Of a stretch of DNA of 64,000 nt, positions 27,997 to 35,992 are shown in pieces. The DNA is taken from the NCBI GenBank assembly GCA_031296325.1, contig JARLFY010000030.1, positions 1 to 64,000 of the forward strand, in the 5' to 3' direction. Position numbers and translations under genes: made by a program. Source of the DNA: Acidobacteriaceae bacterium (GTDB taxonomy: Bacteria > Acidobacteriota > Terriglobia > Terriglobales > Acidobacteriaceae). The notes below the pieces were generated by a model. The model ran no database searches. It was not told the DNA's origin and saw only the letters and a list, made by a program, of their open reading frames with translations. The first letter of the stretch is position 1, and the number at the start of each line of letters is the position of its first letter.

Positions 27997-29310
27997 ATGA
28001 CCGTAGCCTGCACCCCATTTGCCGCAACCAAATCCCCCTCCCGCAACATCCGCCGCACCGTGCTCCCCAACGGCTTGCTGGTTCTCACCGAGAGCATCCC
28101 GCACGTCCGCTCGGTCTCGATGGGCGTCTGGATTCGCTCCGGCTCACGCGACGAATCGCTGGAGTTGAACGGCATCTCGCACTTCGTCGAGCACATGGTC
28201 TTCAAGGGAACCACGACGCGCGACGCTCAGCAGTTTGCCCGCGAGGTGGATTCAATCGGCGGCAATCTGGACGCCTTCACCGGCAAGGAAGCAATCTGTT
28301 TCAATATCAAAGTCCTCGACGAGAACGTATCCCGCGCGCTTGACCTGCTCACCGATCTGGTTCTCCATCCCACCTTTACCCCCGAAGACATCGTCCGCGA
28401 ACAGGGAGTCATTCTGGAGGAGATCAAGATGGACGAGGATTCGCCCGACTACCTCGTCCACGAGACCTTCACCCAGAACTTCTGGAAGGGCGATGCGCTG
28501 GGGCGTCCCATTCTCGGCACCGTCAAGTCCGTCTCCAGCTTCACCCAGCAGATCGTCTTCGACTTCTACCGCTCCTGCTTTACGCCGCGCAACATGGTCT
28601 TCTCCGCCGCGGGAAATCTCGACCACGACCGTTTTGTAGCGCAGGTCGCCGAACGCTTCCGCGATCTCGCCGCCAGCCCCGAAGGCGACATCGCCAAACC
28701 CACCTCGCCAGCCACCTTCCCGCACATCACGCTTAAGCGCAAGAAGTCGTTGGAGCAGGTGCAGCTCTGTATGGGAATGCCCGCGCCGCCGGTTGATTCG
28801 CCCGCGCGCTACGGGGTCTATCTGCTGAACACCATGCTGGGCGGAGGCATGAGTTCGCGCCTCTTCCAGACCATCCGCGAGGAACGCGGTCTGGCCTACT
28901 CCATCTACTCGGAGACCAGCCCCTTCCGCGACACCGGCTCGCTCAGCATCTACGCCGGAACCTCCGTCGAGAAGACCGGCGAGGTCATTCGGCTCACCAT
29001 CGCCGAGTTGCGCCGTCTCAAAGAGGAGCCCGTTCAGGAGGCAGAGTTGAAGCGCGCCAAGGATCAGTTGAAGAGCAACATCGTCCTCGGCCTGGAAAGC
29101 TCGTCGAGCCGCATGTCGAACCTCGCTCGTCAGGAGATGTACTTCGGGCGTTTTTACTCGATCGACGAGATCGTCGCCGCCGTCGAAACTATAACCTCCG
29201 CCGACATTCAGGAGCTGGCGCAGCAACTCTTCCAACCCGAGCAAATCGCCGTAACCGTCCTCGGCAATCTCGGCAATCTGGTTATTAATCGCGAAGCCCT
29301 CGCATGTTAA
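27997..29310 (+). CDS. M16-family zinc metalloprotease (insulinase/processing-peptidase-like)
   Basis: HxxEH motif in GISHFVEHMVFKGT; NIDAFT-like NLDAFTGKEAICF; GGGMSSRLFQTIREERGLAYSIYS; ATG preceded by AAGGAG. Confidence 0.94.
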   Translation: MTVACTPFAATKSPSRNIRRTVLPNGLLVLTESIPHVRSVSMGVWIRSGSRDESLELNGISHFVEHMVFKGTTTRDAQQFAREVDSIGGNLDAFTGKEAICFNIKVLDENVSRALDLLTDLVLHPTFTPEDIVREQGVILEEIKMDEDSPDYLVHETFTQNFWKGDALGRPILGTVKSVSSFTQQIVFDFYRSCFTPRNMVFSAAGNLDHDRFVAQVAERFRDLAASPEGDIAKPTSPATFPHITLKRKKSLEQVQLCMGMPAPPVDSPARYGVYLLNTMLGGGMSSRLFQTIREERGLAYSIYSETSPFRDTGSLSIYAGTSVEKTGEVIRLTIAELRRLKEEPVQEAELKRAKDQLKSNIVLGLESSSSRMSNLARQEMYFGRFYSIDEIVAAVETITSADIQELAQQLFQPEQIAVTVLGNLGNLVINREALAC

Positions 29311-29369
29311 GCCGCGCCCTGTTACAGTTTCTATCGGAACCGAAGCGCTCATTCTGCTTCAGAGGAAAT

Positions 29370-29906
29370 ATGACGACCATCGAATCCACCGCCTCGAACC
29401 TTGAACCTCGAACCTCGAACCTCGAATCCGGCTTCACCCTCATCGAATTGCTGATCGTCATGTCGATCATGCTGATCATCATGGCCTTCGCCGTGCCGCA
29501 GATGTTGAAGGTGAAGAAGACAGCCGACGAGACCTCCGCCATTCAGACCCTGCGCACCATCAGTTCGGCCGAGGCCAGCTACAACTCTGCGTACCCGGCC
29601 ACCGGCTACGCCTGCCCGCTCTCCGGCCTCGGCGGCGATCCCAAGTCCGGCGCGCCCTCGGCTCAGGCGTCCCAGTTGATCGACCCAGGACTAGCCTCCA
29701 GTGGTCAGAAGTCCGGCTACACCTTCACCGTCACCTGCGGCAATAAAGTTACGGTCAACAATCAGGATATGTATACCTCCTACACCGTCACCGCCGTTCC
29801 GCAGACGGTCGGCAAGACCGGCGACCGAGGCTTCTGCTCCGACGAGAACAACATCATCAAGTTCGATCCGACCGGAGCCACCAACTGCACCCAGCCCATC
29901 CAGTAG
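29370..29906 (+). CDS. Type IV pilin/type II secretion pseudopilin-like protein
   Basis: Prepilin peptidase motif SGFTLIELLIVMSIMLIIMAFAVPQM after a short hydrophilic leader; ATG preceded by AGAGGA. Confidence 0.88.
   Translation: MTTIESTASNLEPRTSNLESGFTLIELLIVMSIMLIIMAFAVPQMLKVKKTADETSAIQTLRTISSAEASYNSAYPATGYACPLSGLGGDPKSGAPSAQASQLIDPGLASSGQKSGYTFTVTCGNKVTVNNQDMYTSYTVTAVPQTVGKTGDRGFCSDENNIIKFDPTGATNCTQPIQ
29393..29427. repeat. 7-bp tandem repeat CTYGAAC x5 inside the pseudopilin leader
   Basis: CTCGAAC CTTGAAC CTCGAAC CTCGAAC CTCGAAT read directly. Confidence 0.92.
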
Positions 29907-29943
29907 GCGCTGGTTCGTCGTTGTAATTCTGGAGTGACTTCCC

Positions 29944-30069
29944 GTACTGAATTGTCGTTCCGTATTGGATTGTCATTCCGTATTGGATTGCCATTCCGTA
30001 TTGGATTGCCATTCCGTATTGGATTGCCATTCCGTATTGGATTGCCATTCCGTATTGGATTGTCATTCC
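29944..30069. repeat. 18-bp tandem repeat x7, consensus GTATTGGATTGYCATTCC
   Basis: Seven contiguous 18-bp units, inner four identical; the array continues directly into a type-B dispersed repeat. Confidence 0.97.
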
Positions 30070-30129
30070 GTAGCGAAGCGGAGGAATCTGCTTTAGCCTT
30101 TGCCTGTTTTGATTGTCATTCTGAACGAA

Positions 30130-30777
30130 GTGAAGAATCCCCGCATCTCGCTCGCACTTCCCCTACTGCTCGTGCTTCTGTGCGTCCTGCCATCCCGTGC
30201 GCAGGACGCCGCTCTCGTCCGCCGCGTGGACGACCACTACAACCACCTCCGCACCCTGCGCGCCCGATACACCGAGCGTTACACCGGCATGGGCATGAAT
30301 CGCACCGAGAGCGGCACGCTCACCCTGAAGAAGCCCGGCCTGATGCGTTGGAGCTACGACGCGCCCACCGGCAAGATATTCGTTCTGGACGGTCGTTACG
30401 CCTGGTTCTATACCCCCGGCGATGCGCAGGTCTCGCGCGCCCCCGCCAAACAGCTCGACGACCTGCGCTCTCCGCTGCGTCTCCTGCTCGGCCACACCCA
30501 ACTCGCCAAAGAACTGGACAATCTAGCCACCGCGCCCGATGGCTCCAACTTCCGCATCTCGGGCGTTCCCAAGGGCATGGCGCAGCGCGTCCATCTTCTC
30601 ACCCTGACCGTCACCTCCAGCGGAGCCATCGCCCGCATGAGGCTGGAAGAGACCGATGGAGCGACGACCGAGTTCACCTTTACTGGACTCGAAGAGAACG
30701 TCCCGGTTCCCGCCGCCGACTTCAGCTTCGCCCCGCCACGGGGCATTCCCATCGTCAACGCGCAGGCTCCGCTCTAA
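30130..30777 (+). CDS. LolA-like outer-membrane lipoprotein carrier protein (GTG start at 30130 proposed; ORF track uses TTG at 30100)
   Basis: Signal peptide MKNPRISLALPLLLVLLCVLPSRAQ; HLRTLRARYTERYTGMGMNRTESGTLTLKKPGLMRWSYDAPTGKIFVLDGRYAWFYTP. Confidence 0.8.
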   Translation: MKNPRISLALPLLLVLLCVLPSRAQDAALVRRVDDHYNHLRTLRARYTERYTGMGMNRTESGTLTLKKPGLMRWSYDAPTGKIFVLDGRYAWFYTPGDAQVSRAPAKQLDDLRSPLRLLLGHTQLAKELDNLATAPDGSNFRISGVPKGMAQRVHLLTLTVTSSGAIARMRLEETDGATTEFTFTGLEENVPVPAADFSFAPPRGIPIVNAQAPL

Positions 30778-30849
30778 ACCGCTGTAACAATCCATTCCTC
30801 GTCGCCATGTACAATGGTTGCTTAAAACCATTACAGCGCGCATTGAGCC

Positions 30850-31599
30850 GTGCAGAAGAGCAGCCTACCCGTGAGTACAGCTACTAATTCCAATATTCTG
30901 ACCACCTCCGAGTTTCACGCCTCCGTCCTGAACCTCTCCCCCGCCGTTGCGGTCTTCGATTGCGACGGCACCCTCTGGTCGGGCGACGCCGGCTCCGGCT
31001 TCATGACCTGGACCATCCGGCATGGCCTGCTCTCGCGTCATGCCATCGACCAGCTTGATGCGCGCTATCGCGGCTACCTCAGCGGTCAGGTCTCCGAGCT
31101 GGCCATCTGCGGCGAGATGGTGCAGATCTATCAAGGACTGCGCGATAGCGAGATGCGCGCCGCCGCCGCCGAGTTCTTTGCAGCCAGCATCGAGCGCAAC
31201 ATCTTTCCCGAGATGCTGACGCTGGTTCGTCAGCTCCAGTCTCGCGGCACCGAGATCTGGGCTGTCAGCTCCACCTGCGACTGGGTCATCGAAGAGGGGA
31301 TGCGTCGCTTCGACATCGCCCCCGAGCGCATTCTCTCCGCCCGCGTAGCCATTGCCAACGGCGTAGTCACCAACCAGTTGCTGGACGTCCCCACCGATGA
31401 GGGCAAGGTCGCCTCCTTAGCCCGCGTCGGTCTCACCGCTCCCGACGTCGTCTTCGGCAACTCCGTGCATGACGCGGCGATGCTCTCCATCGCTCGACGC
31501 GCCTTCCCGGTCAATCCCTCCCCCGATCTACTCACTCGCAGCGCCGAGAAAAACTGGCCCGTCTACTACCCCGCCAGCGTCGCTCCGGCGCATTCATAG
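30850..31599 (+). CDS. HAD-superfamily hydrolase, SerB-like (HAD-IB)
   Basis: AVFDCDGTLWSGDAGSGFM, WAVSSTCDWVIEEGMRRF, VVFGNSVHDAAMLSIARRAFPVNP; start may be the GTG at VSTATNS. Confidence 0.85.
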   Translation: MQKSSLPVSTATNSNILTTSEFHASVLNLSPAVAVFDCDGTLWSGDAGSGFMTWTIRHGLLSRHAIDQLDARYRGYLSGQVSELAICGEMVQIYQGLRDSEMRAAAAEFFAASIERNIFPEMLTLVRQLQSRGTEIWAVSSTCDWVIEEGMRRFDIAPERILSARVAIANGVVTNQLLDVPTDEGKVASLARVGLTAPDVVFGNSVHDAAMLSIARRAFPVNPSPDLLTRSAEKNWPVYYPASVAPAHS

Positions 31600-31637
31600 C
31601 CCTTCTCTCAAACCTTGTACCTCGAATCTGGAGAACT

Positions 31638-32681
31638 ATGCTCCTCGAAGGCCTGCAAATCCCGGTGACAACGCCCTTCTACCCAGACGGGCGTCTGAAC
31701 CTGCCCAAGCTGGACGCGAACGTTGCGCGCACCTCGAAGTCCTCTGCCGCTGGCCTCATCCTCCTTGGTCCAACCGGCGAGCCGACGCTGCTCTCCGACG
31801 AGGAGACGCGCGAGGTTCTTCGCGTCGCAGCGCAGGCCGCAGCGACGGAGAAGGTTCTCATCGCTGGAATCAGCCGCGACAGCGTGCGCGCCACCCTAGA
31901 CCTTGCCGACTTCGCAGCCGAGCAGGCCTACGATACCGTCCTCGTCTCCGCACCATCAATTTTCACTTCGGAAGATGAAGCCCACGGTCGTGAGGTGCTC
32001 ACCTACTTCCAGACCGTCGCCGACCGCTCGCCTCTTCCCGTCGTTCTACTCAGCACGATCAGCAGCGCTCTCTCGTCTGATATGGTCGTCGAACTCGCCG
32101 CGCATCCCAACATCATCGGCCTGATCACGCATCGCTCCCCTGCGGCCATCGCCGAGTTTCTCTCCCGCACCACAGTCGTCGAGCGCGAGGTTCCCGTTAC
32201 GATGGTCTTCGCCGCCGTCACCGAGCGCATGAGGCGAGCCGCAGCACAGTGCGCTACCCGCAGTCTCGTCTCTGCCGCCAGCCTGGCCGGAACAGCAATC
32301 GTCGAAGCCCCGCCCGCCGTCCGGCCTCTGCGTACCCGCAGCAAGACGGTCGGCTTCCAGATCCTCAGCAGTTCCACGCAGTCCATCCTGAAAGCTCTCC
32401 GCGCCGGAGCCGTTGGAGCTGCGCCCAGCCTCGCCGCCGCCGCTCCGCAGGCCTGCTACGAGGTCTACGCTGCATGGAAGGACGACGACCAGCCGCTCGC
32501 CGAAGAGAAGCAGGCTCGCCTGCGCGAGGCCGCAGTCCTCGCCGAGTCCAGCGTCGGCAGCCTGAAGTTCGCCTGCGAACTCAACGGCTACTTCGGAGGC
32601 CTGCCGCGCCTTCCCCTGCTCCCTCCCACCGGCGACCAGCGCGCCGCTCTGAAACCGCTCCTACAACAACTTCACAACTAG
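31638..32681 (+). CDS. DapA/DHDPS-family protein (dihydrodipicolinate synthase / N-acetylneuraminate lyase superfamily)
   Basis: GLQIPVTTPFYPDGRLNLPKLDANVARTSKSSAAGLILLGPTGEPTLLSDEETREVLR; conserved N-terminal half, divergent C-terminal half. Confidence 0.78.
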   Translation: MLLEGLQIPVTTPFYPDGRLNLPKLDANVARTSKSSAAGLILLGPTGEPTLLSDEETREVLRVAAQAAATEKVLIAGISRDSVRATLDLADFAAEQAYDTVLVSAPSIFTSEDEAHGREVLTYFQTVADRSPLPVVLLSTISSALSSDMVVELAAHPNIIGLITHRSPAAIAEFLSRTTVVEREVPVTMVFAAVTERMRRAAAQCATRSLVSAASLAGTAIVEAPPAVRPLRTRSKTVGFQILSSSTQSILKALRAGAVGAAPSLAAAAPQACYEVYAAWKDDDQPLAEEKQARLREAAVLAESSVGSLKFACELNGYFGGLPRLPLLPPTGDQRAALKPLLQQLHN

Positions 32682-32701
32682 CAGTCCAGACGAGACAAGC
32701 G

Positions 32702-32779
32702 CCGACCACGGATTGACACGGATTAAAGACAGAACGGTCTTGCTTTTATCCGTGAAGATCCGTGTTGATCCGTGGTTGC
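32702..32779. repeat. Intact ATCCGTG-type inverted repeat (hairpin-forming)
   Basis: CCGACCACGGATTGACACGGATTAAAGACAGAACGGTCTTGCTTTTATCCGTGAAGATCCGTGTTGATCCGTGGTT; same family as 27676-27895. Confidence 0.85.
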
Positions 32780-32889
32780 TTCCGCTTTCGATTCTGAACT
32801 GTTCCCGCGTAGAATTTGCGAGAAAAAATTGCGAGAAAAATCGACACCCCTTGCAACCAATCTTCTTCCGATGTAGTCTTACTGGCAGG

Positions 32890-32988
32890 ATGAAAAAGCG
32901 CTCGCTCCAGTCCGGCTACTTTACCTACCCCTGCCTTTGGTGGCAGGGAGCGGGTCAGCTAGGCTTGCGAGCACCTCTGAATCGATAA
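32890..32988 (+). CDS. Candidate 32-aa leader peptide upstream of aroK (MKKRSLQSGYFTYPCLWWQGAGQLGLRAPLNR)
   Basis: Short ORF with clustered aromatic codons TAC TTT ACC TAC CCC TGC CTT TGG TGG, followed by a terminator; weak SD. Confidence 0.4.
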   Translation: MKKRSLQSGYFTYPCLWWQGAGQLGLRAPLNR

Positions 32989-33028
32989 AAAAAGATCGAA
33001 CTTCAGAGCATCCGCTATATTAGCTGAG

Positions 33029-33056
33029 CCGCGACCCTAACATGGTCGCGGTTTTT
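33029..33056 (+). terminator. Strong Rho-independent terminator between the leader ORF and aroK
   Basis: CCGCGACC-ctaacat-GGTCGCGG-TTTTT. Confidence 0.9.
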
Positions 33057-33127
33057 CTTTGCTCCACAGTTGTCTCTTCAGCAACTAAGCGATTGCAGTT
33101 AGCGTTACACCTTACAAGGAGCCGTTT

Positions 33128-33736
33128 ATGAACGTCCAGTCCGCCATCGAGTCCCACACTAACGCGACCGCGCCCGCGCATCTTCGTCGCCTCGTCCTCT
33201 CCGGCTTCATGGGTGCGGGCAAGACCACGGTCGGACGCCTGCTTGCCGCTCGCCTCAACTGGGAGTTCCTTGATCTGGACGCCTACATCGAGGCGCGCAC
33301 CGGCCTCACCATTCCCTCGCTCTTTTCGCTGCACGGCGAGCCGCGCTTCCGCCAGCTTGAGTCGCAGGCTCTGGCCTCCGCCCTCGGTCGCTCGCAGCTC
33401 GTTCTGGCTCTGGGAGGAGGAGCGCCCGAGGTCCTCACCAACCGCCTGCTTCTGGAGCAGACTCCTGCCACCGCGACGATCTTTCTCAACGCGCCCTTCC
33501 CTGCTCTCTTCGACCGCTGCATGTTACAGGCCTTGAACCCCGCAGTTACATCGCCCGACCAGGCCAACTCTGCCCAGCCCGAACAGATCCGCCCCTTGCT
33601 CGCCGACCCCGCCATCGCCGAGGCGCGCTTCCTCGCCCGCCAGCCCATCTACCGCCGTCTTGCCCGCCTGACCATCGACACCGCCGACCTTACCCCGGAC
33701 GAGACCGTCGCCACGCTGCTCGCTCGCCTCATCTAG
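33128..33736 (+). CDS. aroK: Shikimate kinase
   Basis: LVLSGFMGAGKTTVGRLLAARLNWEFLDLDAYIEARTGLTIPSLFSLHGEPRFRQLESQAL, LALGGGAP. Confidence 0.9.
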   Translation: MNVQSAIESHTNATAPAHLRRLVLSGFMGAGKTTVGRLLAARLNWEFLDLDAYIEARTGLTIPSLFSLHGEPRFRQLESQALASALGRSQLVLALGGGAPEVLTNRLLLEQTPATATIFLNAPFPALFDRCMLQALNPAVTSPDQANSAQPEQIRPLLADPAIAEARFLARQPIYRRLARLTIDTADLTPDETVATLLARLI

Positions 33737-33828
33737 CGAGCCGTTCTCAACCATTCCGAATACCGTGTCTCACTTTTATTCTTGTCATTATTTCTTCTAC
33801 CCATCAACCGTCGCATGATGCAAACTAG

Positions 33829-34926
33829 ATGCATCATAGTCTCAGCACCGAGGAGGAGACGCTGTCAACGCCGATTCAATCCGAGAGTTCGACCAGAGAG
33901 ATTCGCAGCCATATTCTCTTCACCATCGCGATCCTACTGGCGCTGGCGCTGGTCTGGAGACTGCGCGAGGTCTTGATCCTCATCTATGTCAGCGCGCTCT
34001 TCGCCGTAGTCCTCAGACCCATGGTCAACTCCATCATGAACCTGCGCGTGCGCGGCAGGCAGCCGATCACGCGTCCCGTTGCCATGCTGCTTTTGTTCAG
34101 TGCAGTCGTCATCGTGCTCACTCTGTTTCTGGTCGCTGGACTTCCCCCCGTCATCAACAACCTGCACCAGTTTGCCGATGACCTTCCCAACCGTATTCCT
34201 CCGATCGTCGCGCAACTCAAGCATCTTCCTCTGGCCGACAAGATTGGCGTCGACAACCTCACTCTGCGAGCCGAAAACGCACTCGACTCCACCGCAGCCT
34301 ATCTGTTCGCCTCCTTCCCCGATTGCATGGTGCGCCTGCTCGACCTGCTCACCGCGCTGGTTCTCTGCGTCTACTTCATGCTGGAGGGAGACAGCGCCTA
34401 TCGCTGGATACTCTCGCTCTTCTCTCCCGGATGTCGTCAGCGCCTCGACGCCACGCTACAGACCGCCGAGTTGCGCGTCAGCAAGTGGCTGCTTGGCCAG
34501 ACGCTTCTGATGCTGATTCTCGGCGTCTCCAGCACCATCGCCTTTGGCCTGCTGCACGTGCGCTACTTCTTTCTGCTCGGCGTACTCATGGGCCTGATGA
34601 ACATCATTCCCATCGCTGGAGGAATCGTCACCATCCTTCTGGTCGGGCTGGTCGCCGCACTCGACTCCTGGACCAAGATGGCTGGAGTCTTTGCCTTCTA
34701 CTTCCTCTACGTCAACGTGGAGAATGCCTATCTGACGCCGCGCATCATGAGCCACAGCGTCAACCTGATGGGACTCACGGTGCTGATCTCCTTCCTCGTC
34801 AGCACGGATCTGGCCGGAGTCACCGGAGCGCTGGTCGCCGTCCCCACAGCAGCCCTCCTCGTCGTCCTGATGGACGAGTACATCGTCCAGAAAGACCTGC
34901 CTGAACCGACTTCCCCTCCCGACTGA
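33829..34926 (+). CDS. AI-2E family transporter (PerM-like)
   Basis: LILIYVSALFAVVLRPMVN, ALVLCVYFMLEGD, GVLMGLMNIIPIAGGIVTI, VENAYLTPRIMSHSVNLMGLTVLIS. Confidence 0.92.
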   Translation: MHHSLSTEEETLSTPIQSESSTREIRSHILFTIAILLALALVWRLREVLILIYVSALFAVVLRPMVNSIMNLRVRGRQPITRPVAMLLLFSAVVIVLTLFLVAGLPPVINNLHQFADDLPNRIPPIVAQLKHLPLADKIGVDNLTLRAENALDSTAAYLFASFPDCMVRLLDLLTALVLCVYFMLEGDSAYRWILSLFSPGCRQRLDATLQTAELRVSKWLLGQTLLMLILGVSSTIAFGLLHVRYFFLLGVLMGLMNIIPIAGGIVTILLVGLVAALDSWTKMAGVFAFYFLYVNVENAYLTPRIMSHSVNLMGLTVLISFLVSTDLAGVTGALVAVPTAALLVVLMDEYIVQKDLPEPTSPPD

Positions 34927-35195
34927 TCTCTGCTTCGTCCATGGTTCCTTGCTATCCTTAACGATGAATAGTCATTCTGAGCAAAGCGCGAGTCGAAGGA
35001 TCTGCGTTTTTCTTGGCACAGCTAAACTCTACCCATATAGAGCGGCTCCCAAATTCATGTAGACTGTTTTTTGTCATTCCGTAGCGCGAGCGGAGGAATC
35101 TGCTTATTCTCGTTCGACGATGAAATACACCATTACGAAAATTGCTCAAACCGCAATGCCCTAACCGCACCTCTTCGCAGCAACAGAATATTTTC

Positions 35196-35930
35196 ATGAC
35201 ACGACGCCGCTGGATCGCCAACGCCTGGTCCCCACAAACCGCCCATCCCACCGAAGCCTCGCTGACCGGCGAGCAGGCGCAGCACCTCGCCCGCGTTCTG
35301 CGCGCCGAGCCGGGGCAGATCTACGACGTCGTCGCCAACGGCTTCCTGCACCGCGCCGAGATCGTCTCCGTCTCCGAGCAGGAGGTTCGCTTCCTTCTGC
35401 ATGAGGAGTTGGAGACAGACGCGGCTCTGCCCATCCATCTGCTGCTGGCCGTCTTCAAGTTCGATCACTTTGAATGGGCCATCGAGAAGGCAACCGAGTT
35501 GGGCGTCGCGCGCATCACGCCGATTCTCGCTCGCCGCACCGAAAAGCATCTCGCTCTCGCCGCGCCCAAGCGCGTGGAACGCTGGCGGCGCATCGCTCTG
35601 GAGAGTTCCAAACAATCTCGCCGCACCGACATTCCCGATATCGACGACCCTATCACGCTGGCCGCCGCGCTCGCCCGCGAGTCCGCTGCAACGCGCATCC
35701 TGCTCAGCGAGACCGAGCAGAGCCTTACGCTTGTCTCGACGTTGAAGAGCAGTGCAGATCAGAGCAACGCCGACCTCGCTCTGGCCATCGGCCCCGAAGG
35801 CGGTTGGACGCCGGAGGAGATGGCTCTGTTCACCACGCACAACTGGACGCACGTCACATTGGGCCCACGCATCCTGCGCGCCGAGACCGCCGCCATCGCC
35901 GCTATCGCCATCGCATCCGCCCAAATGTAA
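35196..35930 (+). CDS. rsmE: 16S rRNA (uracil-1498-N3)-methyltransferase
   Basis: HLARVLRAEPGQIYDVV, FDHFEWAIEKATELGVARITPILARRTEKH, ALAIGPEGGWTPEEMALF, LGPRILRAETAAIAAI. Confidence 0.92.
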   Translation: MTRRRWIANAWSPQTAHPTEASLTGEQAQHLARVLRAEPGQIYDVVANGFLHRAEIVSVSEQEVRFLLHEELETDAALPIHLLLAVFKFDHFEWAIEKATELGVARITPILARRTEKHLALAAPKRVERWRRIALESSKQSRRTDIPDIDDPITLAAALARESAATRILLSETEQSLTLVSTLKSSADQSNADLALAIGPEGGWTPEEMALFTTHNWTHVTLGPRILRAETAAIAAIAIASAQM

Positions 35931-35931
35931 A

Positions 35932-35955
35932 CGGCCACGAATCTCTTCGTGGCCG
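35932..35955. terminator. Convergent-gene hairpin between rsmE and dnaJ
   Basis: CGGCCACGAA-tctc-TTCGTGGCCG perfect stem; weak T tract. Confidence 0.65.
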
Positions 35956-35992
35956 CTGTGTTTGTCTTTGCGTCGAAGACGCTCCGCACAGG

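Noticed and set aside
29857-30066. Minus-strand ORF MTIQYGMAIQYGMAIQYG... and plus-strand ORF with repeated SFRIGLPFRIGL
   Set aside because: Both are simply translations of the 18-bp tandem array (18 is a multiple of 3, so every frame stays open); no independent coding evidence.
29944-30069. Tandem array considered as a CRISPR
   Set aside because: Units are contiguous 18-mers with no spacers and no cas genes nearby; no CRISPR array was seen anywhere in the window.
35142-35195. Start of rsmE at 35142
   Set aside because: The N-terminal extension is partly repeat-derived sequence; MTRRRW at 35196 fits the family better.
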